The position numbers and the translations under genes are program-made. Under the pieces are notes generated by a model. The model had not been told where the DNA came from. It made no database searches and saw only the letters and a program-made list of their open reading frames with translations. Below, piece by piece: positions 11,578 through 26,500 of a DNA stretch of 64,000 nt (its first letter is position 1; each line of letters opens with the position of its first letter). Source of the stretch: Heterobilharzia americana (taxonomy: Eukaryota > Platyhelminthes > Trematoda > Strigeidida > Schistosomatidae); contig OX104134.1 in assembly GCA_944470555.2 (NCBI GenBank), positions 11,139,248-11,203,247 on the forward strand. The letters run 5' to 3'.

Positions 11578-14500
11578 CTGAAAAAAGAATGAAAAAAAAT
11601 CTTTAAAAAGTCATCATTTAAATTGTGAAGGCTTCCTGACCAGCATAACGATGACATTCACGTTCATATTATCATCATGTATAGACAATGTGATCTGATT
11701 CGTCACCTTTTACTATTTAAACTATTGTACAGGTTTCATTCTCTGAAGAAGCAATTTGCACGAAGTCGCGAAACGTCAGAAATTTATTTTTCTATTTCAT
11801 TGGGATTTTACAAAATATATTTCATTTATATCTACATTATTATCCACTCTCAAGACGCAGTGATACCTGATCAATAGCCACCAACTAAAGAGTTAAATAT
11901 CTAGCACTTGTACAAGACCTACTGAACTTCATTCTGATACACTGAAAAACATATAAATTATTTGGTCGTAAAACTTGTTAATCAAGAGCTAAATTAACAC
12001 TGTAAACAAAATCTATCAACAACAAAGACTCACTTTGTAAGGTTATGTATTTTAAATGAAATTTTGAGAGACAGCTTGTAAATAACACCAGGTTGAGCTT
12101 GTTTTTATTTATTTATCCAGCTTAATAACTAGCCACTGTGAAACATCACCAATATTCTAGCATAAGTGCTATCTGAAACCATTAGCTTTGTGGTTGATAG
12201 ATATAGTCTTACTTCAGCTAAGAGGTCAACAGTTCAGTCTATGCTTTACATACCGACGTTGAGACGGTTGAGTTGTAACATTTGCCGCCACATAACAAGC
12301 AGTACTCAGAGTAAAGCATCGCAAACTGTTCATGCTTTCTAAATTATATTACTTCATGTCCGCAATAAGAACCAAATAAGATACTGAATTTGACTGAAAC
12401 AAGGTATTAAAATCAGGATTACAAATTTATAAAGGAGTTAATCCAAGCAGTTATTTAGTGAATGCATAGCACTTTCCAGTAAGGAAATAATAACAATAGG
12501 TAGGATAAAACAGAGGGCAAAAACGTTTTCGACAAACCTTCGAAGAACCAAAAGAAATGTATGAAGTAAGACTTTAATTTCGCTGAAAATCACAAGCTAC
12601 TAACAATAATATGAGTAGTGAACGAAAAATGTTAAAAAGTGATACATAGCTGAAAAGAGAGAACTAGCAAGTTTAGTGTTAGATGCTCGAAGTCTGTAGG
12701 CATGACTCCCTAGACGTGGGTTTCGTCTTTACTGGCACTCATCAACAAAGTCTACTTGCAAGAATAAGGTTTAGAGAGTTACAGAAAGTTCACTACACTC
12801 ATTTGTGTACATCACTTCACCTACATTACAACAAAGATTTCAAGTAGAAAGAAAAGATAATTGAGTGAAAATTTTCCTTTCGGACGATATCATTTTCTAA
12901 AGCTGTACAATCGTATTTATAAATATGTCACAAGCATATAACACCCTATCATTGGACAATATGGTAAAGCTGCATCACTAAGGTGGTGCTAAGAAGCCGA
13001 AATCAAGAATAGAAAGTATTTGCGTAATGATCTTCTAGACAATGGAAATAATGAGAAAGGTAGGGCAAGGCGAAAATTGTTGGTAGATCTGAAATGCGAT
13101 GATTGAGTGTCCACTTGATAGATATAAAGGAGATGAAGAAGGAAACAAGAGTCATGTAGAAGGTGATAACAGTAAACTAACTAATTATCGAAAATTGTGT
13201 TAAGACCACGGTAAAATAACAGATTGAATATACTTCTTTCGGATGCAGAGATCATGCTTGAATTGGTGAGTTGCCAGTGCTTCCACTGTGCACAACTATC
13301 GAAAGTGTACTTCTTTCGAACTATTCTCCCCTCAACAACTATGCAGAATAGTGCTCAGAGATTAGCTTGGAAAATGCGGGCTTCGTGCTGCCATTATTAC
13401 TAGCTCCATTGGAGTAAGTAAACTTGTAGACACCCACTGAGGTGACCCAAAGCAGCAGCTTAACTTCAGTGGGACTATGGAAGCCAATACTCAAGAAACA
13501 CTATATGTTTAAGTAATATCACTAACATTGGTGTGCGACGGCAGATATAGGGGTAGGGTCATCTAGGGTTTTTAGATCAATTATATCATATGCTAATTTT
13601 TGAAACAGAAAAGAAAGTCAATATTCTCACTACTGACTAGAGCTGCAGAAAAAATATTTAAGTAGTAGGTTTATTAGTCTAAATACAACACCAGTAGGCA
13701 TCAAGGGGATTGTCTAAAGGACATCAAAAGCTGTAACCATGAAAATTTCATCATCTTATCAAACATAGAAATAATTACTTTCACTTAGGAAACCAATCTC
13801 CCACCAACAAAATAGGTTAAACACAATGAAAGTCACCTCCATTTCAAATATCAGGTTTCCATCTGCATACAGAGATGCCTTCTACAGTGCACAAATTCTC
13901 CTCTTCCATCTACCTTACACCTATGAGATTCGTTTTATTAAAACAACATAAGCGGATGCTGAGCAAGCAAAGGACTGTTAAATCATTAGACAACCAATTT
14001 TAATCACCGCGTCTCTGTTACGAATTTTGGACAGAAATACATGGTAGATAAGTATAGTGGGTTTTTTTACAATGTCTCTATCATGTTTGTTTGGAAGTTA
14101 GATCAGATGAAGTGACCTTATTTCATTGTCTGAATGTACACGAAAACAAGTCATCAAAAGCAAGCAAACAAACAAAACAACGTGAAGAAAGTATCACTGA
14201 AATATGATATTTATTTATTTTTCTTCTGTATTCTTGTAAAAACGTTTAAGATGTATTTTAGTTTGAATGGTTATCGTCAATAAAATGAATCAGTGCTTTT
14301 TATTTATCATACCTCATTTTTCTGTTTTCGCTCAAAAAAGATAATGAGAAATAATTAAGGGTAGGTGAGTAATTAACACAAAACTCATTGTATTCAGTTG
14401 TTAGTTGACCATAATGATAGTAATAAAGTAATGCAACTCTGTAGTTCTATGAACTAACACATGTAAGCCACCGATTGGATTAGATAAGATGAATATGTCG

Positions 14501-17500
14501 GCAAAGAAAAGTTGACATTAAATTTATCAATTATCTGACATAACGCAGTAACAAAGCATTACTCATTGGATGATGATTCGAACAGAATTTATTGCCGAAA
14601 ATCATCGGAAAGTAGTCGTGTAGATTTCAACATTTGGATTTTACAGTTTTACTAGCTTTTGTTCGGTGGTTTTAGCGACAGAAGAATATTCTTATGTTAC
14701 ACGCTGCTCATAGGAACGAACCTTAGTTAATTCCCAAGCTATTCTGCAACGCAAAATGACTAAATGTCGTGACTTTGTGATAGGAAGCAGCCTGAATGGA
14801 AATCAACATCTTAAGATACCAGCCGCTAAGGTAGAAGCTTTGGATTTCAACATCTGTTTTATGTCACTGTGTGGTCAGGAAAAACCCTCTTGGACATCTG
14901 CTTCGTATGGTTGACCAATTAAGATAAATGTACAACTGTTGACCTAGTAGTTTTGTATGTTCATAAATAATGTATTATTATCGAAAAAAGTGCCTCCCAT
15001 ACAGTCACAGGCCGGTCTCTGTCTTCTGATTTTCGCGGCTCCGTGAAGTATAAGGTTTGGAGGGAGAACTGTCTCTATTCGTATTCAGTCTGAGTGTCTC
15101 ATCGCTTTATTATTATTACTATTATTCTCTCGTTCACTTCACTTTGCGTTGCGAAATATTTTTATCTCGTATTCCATCGCTATGGACTCAATTAACAAAG
15201 ATCAGAAGTCAAACGTTTTATTTTTCAGTCACCTACCTACCGATTTATCTATCTATGTAACTATATCGATCTTTAATGATCGCGATTCTTTCTCAGTAAA
15301 CAACATTATCTTGCAGCAATAAATAAACAGGTTTTTACGAAAAGTATTTATTTAGGAGTGTCTAACATTCTAAAATCAGTTCCCATGTTCTCATAACCTG
15401 CTCAGTTGATTTCGACCCCTCGCTCATACCTACGCACTTGACCGAACAGTCATTGAACACTATTCAGTGGACAAGATTGTTTCATCTTAAGGTTTAACAT
15501 TTGATATGCAATTCGATGGGGGTTGTAGAAAAAGTGAGGCTTCAGGTTCAAGTGTTGCCTAGATCAAAGGCTCGGTAATGATCGTCGCCAGAGTTCCTCA
15601 TGCCTTTCTATATCTGGCAACAACTTAAAAGGAAATCTCGATTTGCGTATATTTCCGCATTTTTACTTGTCAAATGCGTAAAATTCATAAAGTGCATAGA
15701 TGCAGACAAAAATGCTAAGTGAAACATCAAACCGACTATGGAATATAGGAGAATAGTCAGACAACGATCATACCAACTGACCGATTTGAATAGGAATCAG
15801 ATCAAATGTAATGGATTTAGGAAGATAGAAGAGTACGCCGTTGAAATAACGAAGATATGAGTCAATGCAGCGGTTAATAAGGTAAAAGCGTAGTATAAAA
15901 AGTAAACTCGAGTTTCATCGCATGTGCCTATTAGTTCAATTTTTGGACAACCAAGGAAAGCATATTTCTATGCATATGACAAGAATGAGTAAGAATGTAT
16001 GCTTCATACACAATTTAATAGATTCATTCTGACAAAAATCGAACCACTGGTCATGCTAAAAGAAGTAGTAAAACTAAGTAACATGACCATTTTAAGAGTT
16101 CTGTTTATATTCAGATGGTAAAATAGACTAGTCTTCAGAAAAGTCTTCAGTCAAGTAAATGAAGTTTTAAAAATCTTAATGGAATCACCAAACGCTACAT
16201 AACATCATTCACTATCAGGAATTGTACTATCACTGTATTCCACCGGGTCAAACTCAGTAGGTACAGCATATCCTTTGGAGCCTAAGACAAACGTCAACAG
16301 GCGACAATATTAAGCATACATTTGAAAAACATTACAGAAAGGATAAAAGAGGCATTTGACTAAGAAGGAGAGATTGTACGTGTGTGTGAGTGGGACACAG
16401 AGAGACATAAAAGCTTCTTTTAATGGATACAATAAAGTGGTGATTAACTAAACAAACCACTAACTTGGAATTTCTGGCTTTGACAGTTGTTGGAGCCCCA
16501 TACAATGGACTCCGACTAGTTACAGGTAATACATAGGCTGTCGGCACAAACGTTTTCGGAGGTCTGCTACCACCACTGACTGTTGAATGTGATGCTAGTG
16601 AAGTTTGATTCGGAGTAGTAGTGGTTGACGAAGTGCAATGATGTTTGTGATAAGGATTGATCGAAGATATCTAAAACCAATCGAGATTTACGAAATATCA
16701 ACAAGATGGCAAAAATAATTTCTAAAAAACACACTAAAACACTGAGTATAGTAACAGTTCTGTCCAAAGTCAATAAAAACCGAACAACTGTTCAAGATCA
16801 AAACGTTTCCGATAGCAAGTTGGTTTAATTCTAGCAATATTTTAAACAATTCACCAACCAACGATGGCATGAATAGTCCAAACTATGATTACCTTTGACT
16901 TGAAGTTTTATAAAGCACTATAAAACTGCCGACTTCAGTCTGTCGGTAGCTTCCAATACCGCTATGATGGAGAACGATTTAAACCCTCAACACACCGGTG
17001 GAAACATATGTGTCTAGTGGAATTATATACAACTGCATGATACAACCAGTAAAAGAAAATGAAAATTAGTTCAGAGAAGGAAAAAACAAATGGATAAAAC
17101 ATGTCCACGTTTTAGACAGAGGTAAACTGTTAGACCGCACAAGTCAAATGTCTTGTCTTTGAGAAATATCACTTGATGTTTCCAGTTACCGACAGACTTT
17201 GTTATTAGTCAGATTTCAAGAGCTAATGTATTCACTAGGGAAGTTAAAAGGTCCGATATATTTAACCACTTAACTTGAAATAGTCAAATGAAGCTTAACT
17301 TTGGTCGGTGTGAAGCACAAGGTAAATAACATTCATTTTTTCCTTCAGATGCTTAGAATTTCGCATTTTACCAGCAATTTGAACTACAGAACTTTCATAT
17401 GCGTATTAACAGACTCTAGTACAAAAAGTAGGACATCATACAGTGATAATGACAACTGACTGTAAGCTATCATGAAACCTAATAACTTTGGAGGAGTGAG

Positions 17501-20500
17501 TCTAATGACATTGGACATTTATTCGTCACTGAAAATACAGTTATTTTAAAAAAACCTTTACCCCCATCAAACTTCAATAGAGGCTAAAGAATGACTTTAT
17601 GAATTGGTTATCTACATAGAGCAATAGCTGCCCTTAAAGGAAGAGGTTCTCTAGATACGAAATAAATAGCAGTCGATAACACGGCCCTTTTGATTTCAGT
17701 AGCCATAAAAAGTGGAGTCTCTCCAATAAAAGATTGTTGTGATAGGTACGAATTTATAACTCAAGAATTTAGGTGGCATTAGCAGAAAATTAATTCCACC
17801 AGAGAAGATTAATTTATTCTTTGTCTTTTACTATTTCAACCCTGAAAAGGTCTACTATTTATTGACCTCTTTAACTTGTATATTCTTATTACTTTTTTCC
17901 AATTCTGTCTACTGCTCCTCTCTTGTTGGTGACATGAATATAAGGACTGTTCTATGTCGATCTAGTCATTCCGCTTGCTGGTAAGTAGTGCGAACTAACT
18001 TAATATGTAATGCTATCAGTATACACTGGACGAAAAACGGTTAATAAAGAATGCAGAATTAAGAAATCTTCACAAGATACAATCAAATAGTCAGTATCAA
18101 CCAGTAGGTGGCGAGACTATGATAAATCATTTTTGCAATTTCATGAAAATTGACTATAAATAAAGTGTCGGAATGATAACTCAACGCAAAAAAAGAATAT
18201 TCATCACGTATTATTGCACATTCGGCTATATTCATGATAGTAGATTTAGTTATATGAAAGAAAAAATAAGAGTTCCATAAAGATAAAAATAGGGGGAAAA
18301 GGAAATATTTTGACCTAAGGATAAATCAAAGATAGCTAAATACTTTTCACATAAATCGCATATACATTATCTATTTGTTTGGACACAGAATGTCAATCTA
18401 TAGTGACAGGGAAGAAGAGAGAGTGGAAAGGTAAGGCTACTTTTCACGACAAATTATTTAGTTATCAAAAATTGAAGTAAGTGACCCGATTACAAAGCTT
18501 AATAAATTATTGAAGACGTAACGATTGATGAGAGCTATATAGCAAGATACTCTATACCCTTGTTACGGCTGGATTCAGAATTATTGCAAGAAGTGATAGG
18601 ATTACTTTTACTTGGTGCCCAGCAGAAGAATTGATTTCGATTCAAGTAAATCACAATTCTGATGACGAGAATCAGTCACAAAGTGGTGCGATATAACGAA
18701 GAAATGTCAACACGTCAATAGAACAGGCCTTTGGAAAGAAGTGAACAGAATGCCGATTTTCAGTAAAGAAATGACTTATAAGTCCTTGAGTTTTAAATAA
18801 AACATGCAAAGTTGAAAACGGAAATATACTGTAAATTGGGAAGAATGGAAATTAAGACTATATTTTACCAACAAAGGGTTTGCGTAAGCTATAGGGTGAA
18901 GTTTCATAGTCAGTAGTGACAATGAAAATGAAACCACTTCACAGTATTTATCCTTTCAATAAGTTATTTTAAATCTCTAGACTACTAAAAACGTGCAGTT
19001 GTCTACCACCTAGGGCCACAATTAAGATGATTTTCGGTTAAACTGTATTATTTCCGTCAAATCTTGCTTTCTCGACTTTCATTAGGAAAAACAGAAAATC
19101 ACTCCTCATGATTGATGTATGAGCGTTTCATATGTGTTAACTGCATCAGTCAAAAGTCACTCTCGGAGTCGGTACACAGGCATACTGTAATTTAACAACA
19201 CAGGGTATAGGGAATACCGGTAAAACAGAGAACACATTGCACAAATAAATACTGTTGGCTGGGATGAAAGAATTCAATTAGGACTATAGAAGTCCAAAAG
19301 TTAGTGAATAGCAATCTCTCAAATGAATTTCCGGTGTTCATAATAATTATATCAAGCCAATGTTATGGCTTGGGTAGGAAGAAAGTTTAGTTACCAATGC
19401 ACAACTAAAAGTGAGCGGCAATCACTTACTACCCGCCAACCAATAACTTGTTTATTATTCATGATCAAAGTTTAATGTTCAGTATAAGCTTAATCAGGAA
19501 GGACAAGAAAACAGCCTAATTAGAATGAAAACAAAGCAAAATTTGAGTGGATAGCGAAATTGATACTATACGGCAAAAGTATATCAGGAGAAAAGCAACA
19601 ATGTGAAGTCGATCAAAGAGATTCCCTCAAATAGAATTTGTTATTTTCTATTTTAACTCCTTCATCTAACAAAACATAATGAGTAAAATCTTCACTTGTA
19701 TCCTCCTTCGTCTAGATAGCTTTCTGTTTTTATGCTGTTGTAAAGTAAACAAAATCGAACTGTTATACAGCCTTCTATTTTATGCACATATATGCTTCCA
19801 TTATGCTATACAACAATACATAAGTCCATTTCAATAACATTCATATACTAGACTGTTGGCAATATCTAAAGTGTGAATACTGATGATACAATATGGTAAA
19901 TCTGACTGAATCAAGCAGGGAAGTGAAAACAGAATCATCTGTCAGTATGAGACAACTATACACAGAAAATTACAAACATTCAATCGGTTTAAGAGGAAGA
20001 TAATGATACAAAACATATAAATGCACGACAATTCAGCTTACAGAATTAGAACGGGATTGCTTCATTCGGGCATCCAGTTCTGAACAAATATTACAACTTT
20101 CTGAACAGCTCAATTCTGATTTATGCGTAGAAGACATGTGTAGAGGATGAATAAATTCACCTGGAGAGATGGGATCCATAGTACTCGAAAATGATTGATT
20201 TGGTGAAACAGATAAAGTAATCGAGCGTGGAGAGAATGTGGAACTGGAATTAATTAGCAATCGTGGGGAGAGTATATCTCTATGACTAGAAACAGAAACA
20301 AAAAAGGGAAGAGAAAAAATTGGGGTGAATTATTTTGAATGACAAAGCCTAACTAACATACAAAAACGTTGAGTGTTTAATTAAATCTTAGTTCAGAGTA
20401 CCTTGAGCAATTACGAAATATTAAATTTGAACCACTGTATCTTCATTTAATGTCAAAATGCTTGACAAGAAAAGCAAACAGCGGTGAAGCAGTCCTAAGC

Positions 20501-23500
20501 TACGATGTGTTTATCAAAATGCATTTAAGTGATTCTCAAATGAAAACCAACTTCGTGGTCACATTTCATGTCTCAGACGGAAGTGTATCGGTTCAGGCTT
20601 TCCCACTTCACACAAACGTACAAGGAACAAGTGGATATGGTGATATCAAACTAGAAAAAAGTGTATGGGAGCGAAAACAATTTTAAAAAGTTCAGGTTAA
20701 ATAAAATGTCCAAACCTCAACAGATGTCAAAAAGTGAATACAACTGCGGCATAGTAAACGATTTTCAGTCACATTGCCAAGCGTCTCCAATCACTGATTC
20801 ACATAACTTCAATGATGTCAAGCAGTCATTTTACAACTCCCTACACAACTAATACCAATGGTAAGAGTCTTCATGAACCAGTGCCACGTCTCCACCTAAT
20901 CACACTAAGTCTTCTTCCGATCGGAACCTATTTCGGTTAATTTTGCATGCCCAGGTACACAGGTGCTGTCTCGGCATCCATAATACGTGTCAAAACCGCT
21001 TCAATCGCTCAAGGTTCACAACCCTATCGACTGACTCGCCTTCCTTGCCTAGGAACTCCCACCTTACTTCGATATTGCTCATGCAATGATCTCCCATACA
21101 CGTGAACAATGCTGTGAAGATACATGTTTTCAAAAACCTATAATTTCTCCACCTCTTGTACTTTTACCAGTCATGTTTCACAGATATGCAACAGGACAAA
21201 GAGAACTGCAGTACAGTATACTCTCCTTTTAACAGTTAGTCGGATATCTCGTCAGTCGGTCCCTAAGATGACGCGGATTGCCTAGTGCTAGACACACCTT
21301 TTGTATTCCAGCTGAGATCTTGTCAGTAACCAACTCGTTCGTGCTGATGCAACTCATCACCTAGTAAGTCAAGATGTCAACGTATGTCACTACTTCACTC
21401 ACTATCCTAAAACTGTGAGTGTTTGGAGACCAATACTGATCCATCATGCTACACATCACACGTTTGAAACACCTGCCAAATATGCCCAGATTTCATAGGG
21501 CCCTGTGTTTTGTCAGCATCTGTATCAAGCAGGGAAATGTTGTCTATGTACTCCAAGTCAACCAGATGCCCTCCACGGATTAAATGAATCCCCGTGAGGT
21601 CAAGCATTTCTAACGATAACCCTATTAATACATCGAAAACGAAGTTAAATAAAAGCCGAGACAGTAAACATTTCCGACAGACACCCTTGATTGTCGTCAA
21701 CTCATATGACAACTCTACTTAAGCTCATATATGTATGCGTGAGTTCGAGTAGTGTTTCGATTAGCGTTACATATCTGCTTGGCACTCCCTTCACAGTTAG
21801 GCAATGCCACAACACTTAACGGTCAATGGACTCTAAGACCGCCTCCAGGTCAAGGAATGTGTCAAGTGTGGCTGCCAGTAAGTATACCTATGCTTAGTAA
21901 CCTGCCAGAGAGTCAGAATTTGATCGATGCACTCTCGTTGAGGTCTGAAACCCTCCTTACTTTCTCGAGTTTGTTGGTTTCGAGCTGGAGTTAGGCGTCA
22001 GAAAAATATGAGCCCAAGAATCTTGGACACAATCTTGACCAAACTGATTCCCCTATGGTTGTCGCAGAGACATCTCTCCTGTCTTACGTACTGGGATGAT
22101 CAGGGATGCAGACCAGTTTGATTCCCATAGACTACCTATTACCTGCATTACTCTACTTAGCAATTAATTCCAACCTCAAAAGTTTCCAGTATCTTTTTTA
22201 AGCCTAAATAATTGCCGAGTATTGTCTAATGCTGATACCTACTCCATTTTCACCACACATCGCTGCTAGCGATCAATGTGAACACTCTTGATCGATTCAA
22301 GTTTGAGCAGCTTTCGCTATTCATCGCGGTCAGAGCCAGTTGGAACTAGTCTTCTCAGACCAATCAGTTCGGATGACACCCCAGGAATCCATTCATCTTG
22401 GCTTACGTTTGGATTCAGGTTACCAACTGTGTATACTTTTGTTTCTAGAGCGGATTGAATATCACACCAATTCCATATTAGATTGGTTTATTTGGTTTAT
22501 AACTATACACTGATATTGGTATTATTATGAGCAATAATTTATGCTCGAAACGTCATTAAGTAAATAATACTGTAACACTGTGTTTTGTATATCAAATAAA
22601 CAAATCTAATATGGAACTAAAATACCACAGTGCCCAAGTTTTACGCTTATATTAATACCACACCAAACTTAATCAGGATGAGAATTTGAGTCAAATTCAG
22701 ACAAATGCTAAACTATCTCTTCCTTAAACATATGGTGGGTGTTTTCGTCTTCCAGCAAAAAGCAAACGCGCTTCCCTGCTACCTGTTTCCTACAATTAGT
22801 AAGACATAAATATACAAGTGTCCTCAATAACGTGTGATCAGAGTCCAAATAGCCACTACATAGGGTGCAGTCGTCCTCTACAGATCCTCTCCAAAGATGA
22901 CTTACAGCAATGTGATCTATCTATGTCCATCGATGGCTTGATGTCGGTGGACGCCGAGTGAGGCAATTGCTGCTATCGCACCCCGTCTAGCAAGCAGTGC
23001 GACTTCGTCCCTAGGCACCATGATAACTTAGCAATTTACACCATAACAGTAACTGCTTTTCGTCTCTCCACTATGCAACAGACCTTTCTGGTACGCTGTG
23101 ATCTCAATAAACAAGCGTCCCAACCAGCTAAGGTCGTTGTGATAGCATGCCAGATGACTACGTCAGCGTAGCAGCTATCAGTCGGGAAATTATATGTGAC
23201 TCAAACTACCTAACGTGATAATGAAAGGTGAGTTCTTCAATACACAATAGAAAATAAGATGTTCATAAGCCGTGAAAAATCGTCACATTATAGATGCCTG
23301 TTGTTTGAATAGCCGTAGATAGAATGTAGATTTATGTAACCAAATGTCTAGTATTTTAAGGAATGTTTCAAGTAGACTCAGAAACTGCAAGCCTATTCAA
23401 CTTTCATTCACACTGGAACTCATGAGTTGAGTGTGTCTGTAAACAGAAGTGAGTGGATACTCTCTCAAATAGGATAAAGTTTAGTTTTTCAGTGATTCAA

Positions 23501-26500
23501 TAGAAGACACTGAATTACTTTTCAGGCGATAAATACAATTTATACTGTAGTGATAAGGATAAATAACAAAGTACACGGTGGGACAGAAATGACTTTTCTG
23601 TCCATTCATCGAAGCAGTGCACATACACGCATACATACAACAAGGTATGCAAAGAAGCATTAGATGCAATCAAATAAAAATGTCAATAAAAAACAAATTA
23701 ATAAAACCCAGAATTAGTCCAACATGTTTCAAAATAGTGTCCAGATGTAGGCCATGTAAAATTAAATAAATCTGATATTTCATTACTGATAAAATGTAAC
23801 AGAATGTGGATAAAATAAATCAGTGATTGACGTAAAGTGATAATACCACCGTAACTAAAAAGAAGCATTTAAGAGGATGTATAAAAAAATATGTTATCAC
23901 CAACAGGACTGTATACATGTCTACGCACGCACTTACAAATATATAGGTGATTACGGATAAACACATTCTCTTATAAGAAACGTAGGCGGGATATGATCAT
24001 GTTTAAAGTCTCAGCAGTTTTAGTTCGAGTGACTTTAAAGGTCACCCTAGCAACTGCTGAATAGACCAATCAGGCTTCAGTATTTCACCTGGGAAATTAC
24101 TTGGTCTTTATGCTTAAAAATGAAGAACTATATTTTCTTAATGATATAAAAATATGACCACAACAATCCTTAGTAGATATATTATCCGTTCGTATGAACC
24201 TTTGGATCAATAGCGCGCTTCATTTGCAGCCTATTGGTAAAACTAAAGTGTACAACTGAATATTACTTATAGAATGTCTATTTCGACGTGATAAGCTAGT
24301 TGGATCCAGAGTAGAACAAAAGCAGCTTATGAGTGATCGGCCAGAAGCAGTGAATTCTATCACTGTTTAACTGAGCTGATAAAGAAAGCGTATACACTTC
24401 TGAGAGACAATAGGAATCATTCATTACAGAATATAGGCGATGAGACTGGAGATTCATCGCAGTGTACCAGATACATATAAACCTTATTTCCATTCAAATC
24501 ATGAAATACCTTGCTGTTCTATATTTTTGCCCCAAATTTTTACTACCTACTTTTATTTCTTTACGTTGATTTACGGTCACTTGATGATGTGAACCACGAG
24601 AAGATGCAACAAGATAGGTGTGCTGAACCCTGCGTTTCATGGTATGGGTCTGTTAGCATATCTCACATGAGACACTGGCTAAGTTGGTTCAAAATTGAAT
24701 CTAAACTAACCTAACCACCTTAATCATCTGTGTCGCGTACAACTGTATTCATATAAAGATGTTACGGAAATACTCAAGTGCTTAATAACCACTATATATG
24801 CGTAGTTGTCTAATGACCAGGTAAATGACAGCAACGTTAAGCACAGGGTTTTAGACAAGAGATGCAAATGACATCTTTCTGAAACTTAACCACTAGTCCC
24901 TTAGATATGCAATATTCATTAAATGAGTAGCAGGGTTAGATAACTTTTGAAATGTTGTAACCAAGATACTATGATAAAGTATGAATTAAATAGTAAGAAG
25001 ATTTAAGCTATACTTCTTTAAAATACCAACCACCTTATCAAGAAAGTTTAAAAATTACGGTGACAGCCAGTAAGACAGTTTGTAGAAATGAGTGGATCAA
25101 GAGTACAATCTAATAAATAATTTGATGACGATCCAGATTATCAACTGGCTGTGTGTGGAGTGACTATAAGAACCACCCCAGCAACAACTAAAATAACCAA
25201 TCAGACTTCTCTATTTTGTGAAAACTTGACTTTCCAGCTGAAATTGAGAAACCTAATTGGCTATTTCAATCGTTGTTAGGTTGGCCTTTAAAGTCGTCCC
25301 TGTATGTGGAGTGACTCTAAAGACCACCTTAGCAACAACTAAAATAGATAATTAGAACCCTTTTTTATGAAAATTTGCCTTTCCGACCGAAATAGAGGAA
25401 GCTAATTGGTTATCTCAGTTGTTGCTAGGGTGGTCTTTGCAGTCGCCCTTATAGTCAGAGTGACTTTAAGAGCTACTAGAAAACAGCTGAAATAACCAAC
25501 TAGACCTCTCTATTTGATGAAAATTTGGTTTTCCAGCCTAAATGCAGAAGCCTGATCGGTCATTTTGGTTGGTGCTAGGGTGGCTTTTAGAGATACCCGG
25601 TTTTAGGGTGGCTCACTCTTAAAATCAGTCCTGCATATGGGGGTGACTTTAAAGGCCACCCTAGCAACGATCGAAATAGCCAATTAGGTTTCTCCATTTT
25701 GGCTGGAGAGACATTTTCATAAAATAGACAAGTCTAATTGGTCATTCCAGTTGTTGCTGGGGTGGCTTTAAGCTCACAAGTATGTGGGCTCTGAACTAAT
25801 CAAGGATACAAGTCTCTGAATGACAAGTGCAGTAGAATTTAGGATGAACAAATGTAGAGATTTTAAATGTGACTTTAAAGGACACCTCGGCAACTACTAT
25901 AGTAACCAATCAGGTTCTAGTATTTCAGCTAGAAAAGTAGTTTTTCATAAAATACAGAACCCTAATTGGTCATCTCAGCAGTTGCTAGAGCGGTCTTTGA
26001 AGAATTTTGACTTATTCAATGTATACTACGACTGAACACCTTGCGCAGTTAGAAACCACTCAAGCTAATCTGTAGATTTCGACAGCTGATGAGCTTGGTC
26101 CCATACGCACGAAACGTTATGTGACATTTTTTCCTCACTATCAAACCAATTAAAACAAGAGAAACAGCTCTTTTAAAGATCACGCCCACTATAATTGATG
26201 AGTACTTTTACATCTAATTCCAATCGAAAAACATATATGAAGGTAATAATATCAGACTTCTTGAAAGATATAACAGTTTATCAACCACATTTTTTGGATT
26301 GATGGGGTAAGGATGAACCCTACTCTAGAGAAAATGGAGCACGTGACAGTGATAACCTTCCATCATTTAGGTTAGTATTCTAAAAAACGAAAGTTAATTC
26401 ACTACTCAGTTTGCGTGGATGTGTGTGCTGGGAAAAAAACCTACGGTAATTACATAGGACTTTGTAACAGCTATTTAAGTTGACAAACAGATACCTATGG

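Noticed and set aside
21752..21994. 80-codon + frame
   Set aside because: Antisense to the RTE relic; no independent support.
25160..26002. CRISPR-like or satellite array
   Set aside because: The units are palindromes with variable spacing and switched orientation in a eukaryotic intron; no unique spacers or cas genes.
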